Shown here in pieces: positions 42,191 to 49,730 of a DNA stretch of 64,000 nucleotides. The notes beneath the pieces are model-generated. The model saw only the letters and a program-made list of their open reading frames with translations. It was not told the DNA's origin and ran no database searches. Position numbers and translations under genes: made by a program. Within the stretch, counting starts at the first letter, position 1. Every line of letters begins with the position of its first letter. Location of the stretch: positions 1-64,000 of the forward strand of contig JAZNMP010000003.1 of assembly GCA_045579705.1 (NCBI GenBank). The letters are read 5' to 3'. This DNA comes from Lachnocurva sp045579705 (lineage in GTDB: Bacteria; Bacillota; Clostridia; Lachnospirales; Lachnospiraceae).

Positions 42191-42350
42191 ATCCATTACT
42201 CCATCTCCACTGTTCCAGAATTGTTTTTCGTGTGAAATGCTAACAAATTCAGCGTTTCTATTTTTTTATATTCCACGAAGCACCTTGTATTTCGTGTGCT
42301 TTTTGAAAAAAAATCATTTTAGAATCATTCAACAGAATCAGTGATTCTAT
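42191..42350. repeat. att-like site 3 and left end of module 3
   Basis: CCATTACTCCATCTCC (42193-42208) is followed by about 140 bases matching 45530-45680 (TGTGAAAT, AAATTCA-GTTTC, ATCATTTTAGAATCATTC). The two modules thus share a left terminus. The interval has no gene. Confidence 0.75.
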
Positions 42351-42373
42351 AAAAGTTCCATCAGGATCCTGCC

Positions 42374-43474
42374 TCACTTCAAAAGCTTTTTTATTTCCTT
42401 CTCATTCTGCTTTGTAAAGTCAGAAAGTTCATAAGAACGTATTCGTTCCTTAACCATATTCGGAACAACAAATCCATTTTTTACAAGTGTCGCAAGTCGA
42501 TTGATGACAGTCTTATTTGTAACCTTAAGCTCTTTACTGACTTCAATAGGCGTGAATTCTCTTTTATAATTCTTTATGAGAAGCAAGAGTAATGCTTTCT
42601 CTTTACCTTTCAGATACGATAGGCTTCCTTCCAATTCTTCACTATTTGAACTCTCCGATAATTCACATACCTTATTTGAATACAGCAAAACCATGCGAAG
42701 AAAATAATTGATCCAAATCTCCGGGTGAGGTGGATTATCTCGTCCTGAATAATACAGCGCAGGAAGTCCCATCTGGATGGATTCATAATATTCATCAATA
42801 TCATACGCAAAATACTCTTCTAATGAGCCAATTCCGTAAAAACCATATCCATTGATATCTAAAATATAACCTGAGAGCAACCTCGCTGTTCGCCCATTTC
42901 CATCTTCAAACGGATGAATAGTTACAAGCTGATAATGAACTACAGCTGCGACTATGAGCGGATGATCATCTGTTGTATTCACGTATTCTACCAATTCATC
43001 CAACAAATCCGGTATATCAATATATTCTGGTGGAATGTACTCAGGATTTCCGGTTTGAGAATCATATACCGCAAATAACACTCCGGGCGGCATTGGTCCT
43101 CGAAGTCCTATTTTTTCTTTTGAAGCTCCCCTTTCAACATACTTCTGTACATCTAATATCAGTTTCTTGGAAAACTGCTCTTTCTTAGCCGCCTTCTCTT
43201 CCAGATAATTTAGCGCAAGAAAATAGTTACGCACCTCGTGCTCTGGTTTAAGATAATGCTTTCGTTCATCACTATCTATAACCTCATCTACCTGCTTCTC
43301 TGATAAAGGATTCCCTTCAATTTTAGTAGATGCATAGGAACTTTTCTTTTTTGAATTTTTTCGTAACTTACTTGCTACAGCAACAGGCAATGAAACCTCT
43401 GAAACTTTATACCTGTTTTTATCAATCTCCGTAATATACTTTAATATCTCATTTGACAAAATGGTTTTGATCAT
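42374..43474 (-). CDS. Fic-family AMPylase-type protein
   Basis: 366 residues. The Fic active-site loop is complete: HPFEDGNGRTAR near residue 193. An N-terminal inhibitory helix with STKIEGN fits the (S/T)xxxE(G/N) pattern of self-inhibited Fic proteins. A C-terminal winged helix (TPIEVSKELKVTNKTVINRLATL; key part KVTNKTVINRL) follows. Fic enzymes transfer AMP or another nucleotide part to target proteins; the target is unknown. It starts with AGGAGTG before the ATG, and a TTTTTATCGCTTGT motif lies 117 bases upstream. Confidence 0.92.
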   Translation of the reverse strand: MIKTILSNEILKYITEIDKNRYKVSEVSLPVAVASKLRKNSKKKSSYASTKIEGNPLSEKQVDEVIDSDERKHYLKPEHEVRNYFLALNYLEEKAAKKEQFSKKLILDVQKYVERGASKEKIGLRGPMPPGVLFAVYDSQTGNPEYIPPEYIDIPDLLDELVEYVNTTDDHPLIVAAVVHYQLVTIHPFEDGNGRTARLLSGYILDINGYGFYGIGSLEEYFAYDIDEYYESIQMGLPALYYSGRDNPPHPEIWINYFLRMVLLYSNKVCELSESSNSEELEGSLSYLKGKEKALLLLLIKNYKREFTPIEVSKELKVTNKTVINRLATLVKNGFVVPNMVKERIRSYELSDFTKQNEKEIKKLLK

Positions 43475-43590
43475 AAATAATACACTCCTGACACATATAT
43501 TATATCACGAGCGCGCTAATTATTTCATTATAATTACACTATTTTTTCACTATTTTACATTATCCTTTCTACTACAATCCACATATACAC

Positions 43591-43610
43591 GTTTTTTATC
43601 GCTTGTTATA
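43591..43610. repeat. TTTTTATCGCTTGT motif in the Fic upstream region
   Basis: GTTTTTTATCGCTTGTTATA shares 14 exact bases with the motif in the linker and flank of the regulator in the neighbouring module, at 40615 and 40835. Confidence 0.7.
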
Positions 43611-43623
43611 TTCACTAACCAGC

Positions 43624-43992
43624 TCAACTGCGCATCAAATTCATCTCTGGATATGTGCTTTCCCCACTCCCAGGGCAACCTATGATAATAATCTTTTTTC
43701 TGTCCATGTAGTTAAAGACTGGACTGATTGCAGAAGCAAATTCAAACGCTATATCATTGTGGGCAAAAGTTCCTCCATAACGGCCTTTTTTCACAAACAT
43801 TCCTATCGCATCTGTTTTAGCTACCCATTCAGAAACACTTGGCGTAAATGTTACCAGACCAACATCCTTTTTAAAGTGTTCAGATTCGAACACTTTAAAA
43901 TCAGGATTATAGATTTCCTCCCAGAAAGATAAAAACTCTAATGTAGAACGGTTTCGCAACCAATTTCGTATGACATCTGCTGCTCTTGAATC
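43624..43992 (-). pseudogene. KilA-N fragment fused to a P-loop fragment
   Basis: From 43992 the minus strand reads DSRAADVIRNWLRNRSTLEFL, GRYGGTFAHNDIAFEFASAISPVF, a KilA-N domain without its beginning. After FNYMDRKK it changes to IIIIGCPGSGESTY, a P-loop with Lys replaced by Glu, and stops. Both genes are truncated, and the fragment abuts the module end. Confidence 0.68.
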
Positions 43993-44022
43993 ATTTTAGA
44001 ATCAATATTTAAATCATTCAAA

Positions 44023-44107
44023 AAAAGAGCTGGGAGCAAATGCTCTCAGCCCTTGATTTTATTGGGTTTTATCGTCACTTGCAAACCGCTTGGAACTACT
44101 CCATCTC
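44023..44107. repeat. Duplicated guaA terminator and att-like site 2
   Basis: About 85 bases matching 47979-48066: the hairpin GAGCTGGGAGCAAATGCTC with TCAGC, then TTGCAAACC, then CTTGGAACTACTCCATCTC. This is a second copy of the sequence after the guaA stop. Confidence 0.85.
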
Positions 44108-44125
44108 CCTAACAAGATTGTTATC

Positions 44126-44218
44126 TTAAACTATTTTGTTAAGGATATCTGTTTCGATTTGATTCCATTTGGTTTCAGCCGTCCGAATCATTTGGACCGC
44201 CTTAGCTAATGTTATCAT
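44126..44218 (-). CDS. Possible 30-residue open frame
   Basis: ITLAKAVQMIRTAETKWNQI and DILNKIV, from an ATG without a clear ribosome site. It is soluble and helical. It may be the tail of a lost protein next to att-like site 2. Confidence 0.25.
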   Translation of the reverse strand: MITLAKAVQMIRTAETKWNQIETDILNKIV

Positions 44219-44259
44219 TTTGTTATCAACTACGTGTTATCACACTTCCTATGAAACAT

Positions 44260-44475
44260 CTATTCCTTTATATCAGTTTCACTTTTATCTTTATTACATA
44301 TATTCTCAGCCTGTGCTTTAAACTTCATAAGATAAAGAACATATGGTGGCATCTTGCGATTACCTACTTCCCAATCAACAACAGTGCGCTATGGAATCTG
44401 AAAGTATTCGCAGAATTCCATCCTATTCATCCCCATATCATTTCGAAGTGATTTTACTTCTATTGCATAATCCAT
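44260..44475 (-). pseudogene. XRE-type HTH gene with one nonsense codon
   Basis: 71 codons: DYAIEVKSLRNDMGMNRMEFC, FQIP, TAG, then RTVVDWEVGNRKMPPYVLY to ETDIKE-stop. The intact pattern is the small XRE protein family also seen at 47622-47864 (NRKEFSEHTGIPVRTLEDWE). A single point change closes it. Confidence 0.7.
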
Positions 44476-44543
44476 CTATAATTATCCTCTTTATCTTTAG
44501 TTGTCTTCATTATAAACATATTATGCAGTGCATCAACAAATTA

Positions 44544-44978
44544 TTACCAATATCTATCCCTTGCATCCCCTATTTCAATCAAAGCATTATATAATCGCTC
44601 TTGTAATTCTGCCTTAGTTAAACTGTTCACATATTTCCGTAGTTCTATATAATGCTGTCGTTCCTGCTCCTCTTCCTCTTTTCCCCATTCTTCTACTTGT
44701 TTCAGAAAATCCTTAGCGGCATTAGGCTCTGCGGTAAAATAAAGAGCAATCATATGTTTACAGACAACTCGTCTACCTTCTGCAAAAGGACAATTGCATA
44801 TTGATTTTCTTGGATGCATTGTTTCAACATGGACGTTATAAGTATTGCCTTCACTTCCCGAAACTACACCTTCATATATACCATCGTTTATCTTTTTCCA
44901 AAAAACAACTTTTTTGTTTTCATAATAATCCATGCCTCTCCAAACGGAATTACCGCTAGCTGTTTCTATTATTCCCAT
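44544..44978 (-). CDS. SWIM zinc-finger protein
   Basis: 144 residues. CNCPFAEGRRVVCKH gives the C-x-C-xn-C-x-H SWIM ligand set, near residues 60-74. An acidic helical tail follows. SWIM fingers bind DNA or proteins. It is 12 bases downstream of the 110-residue neighbour and probably coexpressed with it; the pair forms module 2. Confidence 0.85.
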   Translation of the reverse strand: MGIIETASGNSVWRGMDYYENKKVVFWKKINDGIYEGVVSGSEGNTYNVHVETMHPRKSICNCPFAEGRRVVCKHMIALYFTAEPNAAKDFLKQVEEWGKEEEEQERQHYIELRKYVNSLTKAELQERLYNALIEIGDARDRYW

Positions 44979-44990
44979 AATAAATCCTCT

Positions 44991-45317
44991 CTAATATTTA
45001 TGATTTATAATATTATTTACTGCCTCCTGTAAATCATTAGAAAAATCATCTAGTTCCCTTATACTAATAATTTCTTCTCTCACTAATGCGGCAATATCAT
45101 ATATAGCAGAAGATTTTCTCATATCTGTGATTAACACACCTGGACACTTTTTATCCTGCTTTATTCTCTTTTCAAGTTCCCAAAATCTTTTTGAAGCTGG
45201 CTCACCCGTTTGCATAAAAGCAACATATTCCGTTAGCAATCTCTCCATATAGCTTTCTTGCCAGATGCCAATCTTTTCTCTATATTTCTTCCAATCGTTT
45301 TTAGAAATCTCGTACAT
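44991..45317 (-). CDS. Hypothetical protein beside the SWIM protein
   Basis: 108 residues from the ATG at 45317 (AGAGGGG upstream; a GTG two codons earlier is less likely). All helical, charged, no membrane segment; KKCPGVLITDMRKS is the most distinctive part. Unrecognised. Confidence 0.65.
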   Translation of the reverse strand: MYEISKNDWKKYREKIGIWQESYMERLLTEYVAFMQTGEPASKRFWELEKRIKQDKKCPGVLITDMRKSSAIYDIAALVREEIISIRELDDFSNDLQEAVNNIINHKY

Positions 45318-45717
45318 AGTCACCCCTCTTTATCTTATTTGTATCCAGATTGTACCCAAAGTATTATTGTTATCAACATAGTATCATTTGCCCGTTATCA
45401 ACGCAATTGCAGTATACAAAAAATGCAGTATGAATAATTAATAATTATCCCATACTGCACTTATTTGTTCATATTTATTTAATTTAGCTTATGCTGTCCT
45501 TGCAAACCACCCGGTATTACTCCATCTCCCCTGTTTCAACTCTTTTTCGCGTGTGAAATACCGGTAAATTCAATGTTTCAATTATTTTATCTTCCTTGAA
45601 ACACCCTGTAATTCTTGTGTTTTTCGGGGAAATAAAATCATTTTAGAATCATTCGTAGAATTAAACGATTCTATTCTTTCACATTTTTAACCTCATTATT
45701 TGTAAATTAGAAGCGGC
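45318..45717. other. Gene-free interval around att-like site 1
   Basis: 400 bases with no gene. GCAGTATG/CATACTGC hairpin (45425-45458), then TTGCAAACCACCCGGTATTA and CTCCATCTCC (45500-45529), then the left end of module 1, which is homologous to 42205-42350. Confidence 0.7.
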
Positions 45718-46668
45718 TTAAATCTTATAGTTATAGCATTCCACATCAGTTTTCTTAAACCCAATTGATTCAAACATTCGTTGACTTTGGGTATTAAAAG
45801 AATAAATATTTGCTTTTACTTCTTCCATACCCTTTTCGTTTGCAAGTTTTATCATTTCCTTTATACAGCGGCGTCCGATATGTCGATCCTGATACTCTTT
45901 GCAAACAACGATGGCAACTTCTCCATTATCCTGAAGAGAAACATCCCCCACCAATTCACCCCGAAACTCAATGTAATAACAAGCACCATGGGAACTAAGA
46001 TAATCGTACATTCTGTGTAAAAGTTCTGAATCATATGGTTCATCCCGATTATCTACCTGCTTGCATACATCCAAATCCTGATACCACGGAAGCGATACTT
46101 TATCATTTCTGTAGTATGGTATCAGTTTAATCTCATCATCGATTACCCGCTCATTCAAAAGAATTCTTTCCGCTACAACAACCGAATAATCTCCTGCATC
46201 TTGAATTGCGCCGGTCTCTTTAAATCCATTTTTATGCCAAAAGTGTTCTGCCTGAGGATTTCCTTCAACCCATGCCAAGCGAACGGATTTAGCCCCGACA
46301 TCAGATAAATATGCACACAGTTTCTCTATGACGCCACTTCCGATTCCTTTATTCTGAACCAATACATCAGTCATGAAAAATCCCAAAAAGGCCGTCCCTT
46401 CATCCGGGAAATCTGTAATAAGGTCCATAACCGCTACTAACTCATTCTTAGCAGTGTAATATCCGACATAGGACTTACTATCTTTTGTCTTCCCCGGTGG
46501 AAGCGCATTCATATCATCTATAATACTCTGCTCCGTCACAAAGGGAGGACAATATTTATAATAAAGTGTATTCTTTTCACATAATGACAGAATTTCAGAT
46601 ATATCTTCTTTTTCTAGTTTTCGAACAGTAAAGTTCGTTGAAAATTTTTCTATATCAAGCGTTTTCAT
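45718..46668 (-). CDS. Tandem GNAT acetyltransferase
   Basis: 316 residues with two GNAT domains: one near 10-160 (LVQNKGIGSGVIEKL acetyl-CoA loop) and another near 170-316 (YQDRHIGRRCIKEMI). Tandem GNATs acetylate small molecules or amino groups; substrate unknown. Single gene of module 1 with the ORF6N operon behind it. Confidence 0.85.
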   Translation of the reverse strand: MKTLDIEKFSTNFTVRKLEKEDISEILSLCEKNTLYYKYCPPFVTEQSIIDDMNALPPGKTKDSKSYVGYYTAKNELVAVMDLITDFPDEGTAFLGFFMTDVLVQNKGIGSGVIEKLCAYLSDVGAKSVRLAWVEGNPQAEHFWHKNGFKETGAIQDAGDYSVVVAERILLNERVIDDEIKLIPYYRNDKVSLPWYQDLDVCKQVDNRDEPYDSELLHRMYDYLSSHGACYYIEFRGELVGDVSLQDNGEVAIVVCKEYQDRHIGRRCIKEMIKLANEKGMEEVKANIYSFNTQSQRMFESIGFKKTDVECYNYKI

Positions 46669-46723
46669 TTCTTCACCGATTATCCTTCTCTAGCTTACTT
46701 AAAACCAGTTTTTGATTCTACTT

Positions 46724-47668
46724 TTAAATATTTTTTAGCCGATTCAGCAAATCCTCTACAATACCGGAATCATTTATCAACGAAACACCAAAACACTTCT
46801 TGCCGGCATCCTTTATAGAAGCCCCTATATGATAAACCGTCTTTCCGTCCAACATGATAAATCTATCATGAAATACTTGCGTCTTTTTAACAGTCAGCTT
46901 CGGATACTGCGCATTAAAATTCTCCACATCTTTATTCGTAAGCGGTGCGCTGGCATATGTAAAAATTGTAACATCAACACCGGCATTCTTCTTTGCCAAA
47001 ATGTTCAGCGTATTAACATCCACGTATCCATCAATCAATACAATATCACTTTTGGCCTTCTGTATAATAGTTGTAATCAAACTAAACGCATCATAGATCT
47101 GCCCATCAAAAAAGATCTTCTGCTCCGATTCGGCATGATCTTCGATATACTGAAACACCCTATCAAATCTCTCATCAGTACTTTTCTGATATTCCAGTTG
47201 TTTAACTTCCAATTCTTCGACACGATTCAGTATCAGAGAGTTTGTTGCAAGGAATTTCCGCATTTCCACAAATGCTCTCATAATACCTATGCTAACATTA
47301 ATTGCTACATCGCTTCGAAGTATAGCAGAAAGCATCGATATTCCCTGCTCCGTAAAAGCATATGGCATATATCGTCTGCCGCCGCGTCCATCTGGGTCAT
47401 CAACCTTTGAGATGCCATTTTGGCATCTCAAAAACTCTTCCTCCGACAGTTGGAAACAAAAGTCTTCAGGAAAACGTTTCTTATTGCGCTTAACCGCACG
47501 GTTCAGAACTCCTGTTTCGACTTTGTATAACATAGCAAGATCACTATCCAACATAACCTGCTTCCCACGTACAATATGAATTTGACTCCTAATATCTATA
47601 GTTTCCACTTTCAACGGTATATTATCCGTTGTCTGAGTCTGCTCCGTTTTCGCCACTTGCCCCTCCAT
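46724..47668 (-). CDS. ORF6N-domain protein with PLD-like C-terminus
   Basis: 314 residues from the ATG at 47668 (AAAGGTG upstream), inside the end of the upstream HTH gene. N-terminal ORF6N domain (LDSDLAMLYKVETGVLNRAVKRN; RYMPYAFTEQGISMLSAILRS ends) as in phage antirepressors, then a coiled coil near 145-165. The C-terminal part has VLIDGYVDVNTL and FHDRFIMLDG, a phospholipase D-like H-x-R/K motif with one copy, found in DNA-binding or nuclease proteins. Phage-derived regulator or defence protein. Confidence 0.85.
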   Translation of the reverse strand: MEGQVAKTEQTQTTDNIPLKVETIDIRSQIHIVRGKQVMLDSDLAMLYKVETGVLNRAVKRNKKRFPEDFCFQLSEEEFLRCQNGISKVDDPDGRGGRRYMPYAFTEQGISMLSAILRSDVAINVSIGIMRAFVEMRKFLATNSLILNRVEELEVKQLEYQKSTDERFDRVFQYIEDHAESEQKIFFDGQIYDAFSLITTIIQKAKSDIVLIDGYVDVNTLNILAKKNAGVDVTIFTYASAPLTNKDVENFNAQYPKLTVKKTQVFHDRFIMLDGKTVYHIGASIKDAGKKCFGVSLINDSGIVEDLLNRLKNI

Positions 47669-47864
47669 ATTTGACACCTTTCCCAACCAATTTCTCATAT
47701 TTCAGCTGATACGCAATCAGTCTCGGAATATACTCCGGAGGGGTGCGTCGTCCTGCTTCCCAATCCTCCAGTGTTCGAACTGGGATTCCCGTATGTTCCG
47801 AAAACTCTTTTCGATTCATATTTACACTCTCGCGTAATTCTCTCATCACCTTTGCAGTATCCAT
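47622..47864 (-). CDS. Small XRE-type HTH protein
   Basis: 80 residues. RKEFSEHTGIPVRTLEDWEAG is a Cro/C1-type helix-turn-helix. Its 3' end overlaps the ORF6N start by 47 bases, so it is translationally coupled. Likely regulator of the pair. Confidence 0.82.
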   Translation of the reverse strand: MDTAKVMRELRESVNMNRKEFSEHTGIPVRTLEDWEAGRRTPPEYIPRLIAYQLKYEKLVGKGVKYGGASGENGADSDNG

Positions 47865-47978
47865 AACATTCTCCTCACATTGCGTTTTTCTTGATTATAT
47901 CACGTCCGCCCTATACACGCAATGTGTGGTTTAAGAAAGCTATTTATAGAATCAATTTAGAATCACTATAAGAAACAT

Positions 47979-48066
47979 TACAAAAAGAGCTGGGAGCAAA
48001 TGCTCTCAGCCCTTGATCTTACTGGTTTTCTATGCACTTGCAAACCACTTGGAACTACTCCATCTC
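47979..48066 (-). terminator. guaA terminator and primary attachment-like site 0
   Basis: Hairpin GAGCTGGGAGC-AAAT-GCTCTCAGC follows guaA, then CTTGGAACTACTCCATCTC at the stop codon. The core spans the last codons (Glu-Met-Glu) and TAG. The preceding 40 bases contain AGAATCAATTTAGAATCA, shared with the right end of module 3. Confidence 0.8.
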
Positions 48067-49632
48067 AATCGTTCCAGGTGGTTTACTTGTCAAATCGTAG
48101 AATACTCGATTTACACCTTTCACTTCATTGATGATTCGACTCATGACTGTCTGGAGGACTGCGAATGGTATTTCTGCAGATTCAGCTGTCATGAAATCTA
48201 TTGTTTTAACTGCACGAAGTGCTACAGCGTAGTCATAAGTACGTTCATCACCCATAACACCGACTGAACGCATATTTGTGAGTGCTGCAAAATACTGGTT
48301 AGGCTTCCAAGGTGCAACCTTTCCGCCGTGTGTATCTTCGTAGAGCTTTAATTCTTTAGCGATTTCTTCCCTGTAGATGGCATCTGCATCCTGAACGATA
48401 GCTACTTTCTCAGCAGTTACTTCACCGATGATTCGAATACCGAGTCCCGGTCCAGGGAAAGGCTGACGGAATACCAGAGATTTCGGAATTCCAAGCTCTA
48501 ATCCAGCCTGTCGAACCTCGTCTTTAAAGAGGTTTCGAAGAGGTTCTATGATTTCCTTGAAATCTACGAAATCAGGAAGACCTCCTACGTTATGATGAGA
48601 TTTAATCACCGCTGATTCTCCACCCAATCCTGATTCTACTACATCAGGATAGATAGTTCCCTGTGCGAGGAAATCCACAGCGCCGATTTTTTTTGCCTCT
48701 TCCTCAAACACTCGGATGAACTCCTCACCGATGATCTTTCTCTTCTGTTCCGGTTCTACGACACCAGCCAGCTTATCATAGTAACGCTGTGCAGCATTTA
48801 CTCTGACGAAATTTAGATCAAACTGACCCTGCTCACCAAATACTGCCTCTACTTCGTCACCTTCATTTTTTCTAAGCAGACCGTGATCTACAAATACACA
48901 TGTAAGCTGCTTTCCGATAGCTCGTGATAACAGCCCCGCTGCAACTGAACTGTCTACTCCTCCAGAAAGAGCGAGAAGGACTTTTCCTGAACCAACCTTC
49001 TCACGGATTTCCTGAATAGTATGTTCTACAAAGCTATCCATCTTCCATGTTCCCTGACAGCCGCAGATTCCGAGAACGAAATTCTCTAAAATCTGTTTAC
49101 CCTCTACAGTATGCAGAACTTCAGGATGGAACTGTACTGCGTACAGATTTTCATCCGGCTTCTCACTCGCTGCTACCGGACAGTCCGCAGTATAAGCAGA
49201 TACTCTAAATCCAGGTGCCGCTTCCTTTATGTAATCGAAATGACTCATCCAAACCACTGTCTGCTTTGAAACGTTTTCAAACAGTTTGGAATTGTTATCC
49301 ACAAAACACTTTGTTTTTCCATATTCACGGACAGGAGCTTTTTCCACAACTCCACCGAGGACATGATTCATGAGCTGGGCACCATAACACAGTCCTAAAA
49401 CCGGGATTCCCAGTTTAAAAAGTTCCTCGTCACAAGTAGACGCTCCCTCTTCATAACAGCTGCTAGGACCTCCTGTGAGGATGATTCCCTTCGGATTCAT
49501 CTCCTTTATCACATTCAAATCAGTCTTGTATGAATAGATTTCGCAATACACATTACATTCACGAACGCGTCTGGCAACCAACTGATTATACTGCCCACCG
49601 AAATCTATAACGATGACTTTTTCCTGATTCAT
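48055..49632 (-). CDS. guaA: GMP synthase, glutamine-hydrolysing
   Basis: 525 residues, full length. Class I glutaminase with GLCYGAQ (Cys near 81) and the HPEV triad part, then the ATP-pyrophosphatase loop LSGGVDSSV near 220, and the C-terminal dimerisation domain ending in GTIEME. It converts XMP to GMP. The 3' end of guaA is a known insertion hot spot for genomic islands, which matches the repeats left of it. Confidence 0.97.
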   Translation of the reverse strand: MNQEKVIVIDFGGQYNQLVARRVRECNVYCEIYSYKTDLNVIKEMNPKGIILTGGPSSCYEEGASTCDEELFKLGIPVLGLCYGAQLMNHVLGGVVEKAPVREYGKTKCFVDNNSKLFENVSKQTVVWMSHFDYIKEAAPGFRVSAYTADCPVAASEKPDENLYAVQFHPEVLHTVEGKQILENFVLGICGCQGTWKMDSFVEHTIQEIREKVGSGKVLLALSGGVDSSVAAGLLSRAIGKQLTCVFVDHGLLRKNEGDEVEAVFGEQGQFDLNFVRVNAAQRYYDKLAGVVEPEQKRKIIGEEFIRVFEEEAKKIGAVDFLAQGTIYPDVVESGLGGESAVIKSHHNVGGLPDFVDFKEIIEPLRNLFKDEVRQAGLELGIPKSLVFRQPFPGPGLGIRIIGEVTAEKVAIVQDADAIYREEIAKELKLYEDTHGGKVAPWKPNQYFAALTNMRSVGVMGDERTYDYAVALRAVKTIDFMTAESAEIPFAVLQTVMSRIINEVKGVNRVFYDLTSKPPGTIEME

Positions 49633-49730
49633 TAAATACTCCTTATCGTTCCGTAAATACTGAATTCATAAATACTTTCACGATTATAGGTTAGACAACG
49701 CAAAATATCAATATGCCAAATGGCATTTTT

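Noticed and set aside
33058..48066. Class 1-type integron
   Set aside because: No IntI-like integrase, no attI; the sites are guaA-derived and not attC-like in sequence. Only the cassette layout is similar.
49633..49730. Purine riboswitch upstream of guaA
   Set aside because: The leader is short and lacks the purine aptamer core.
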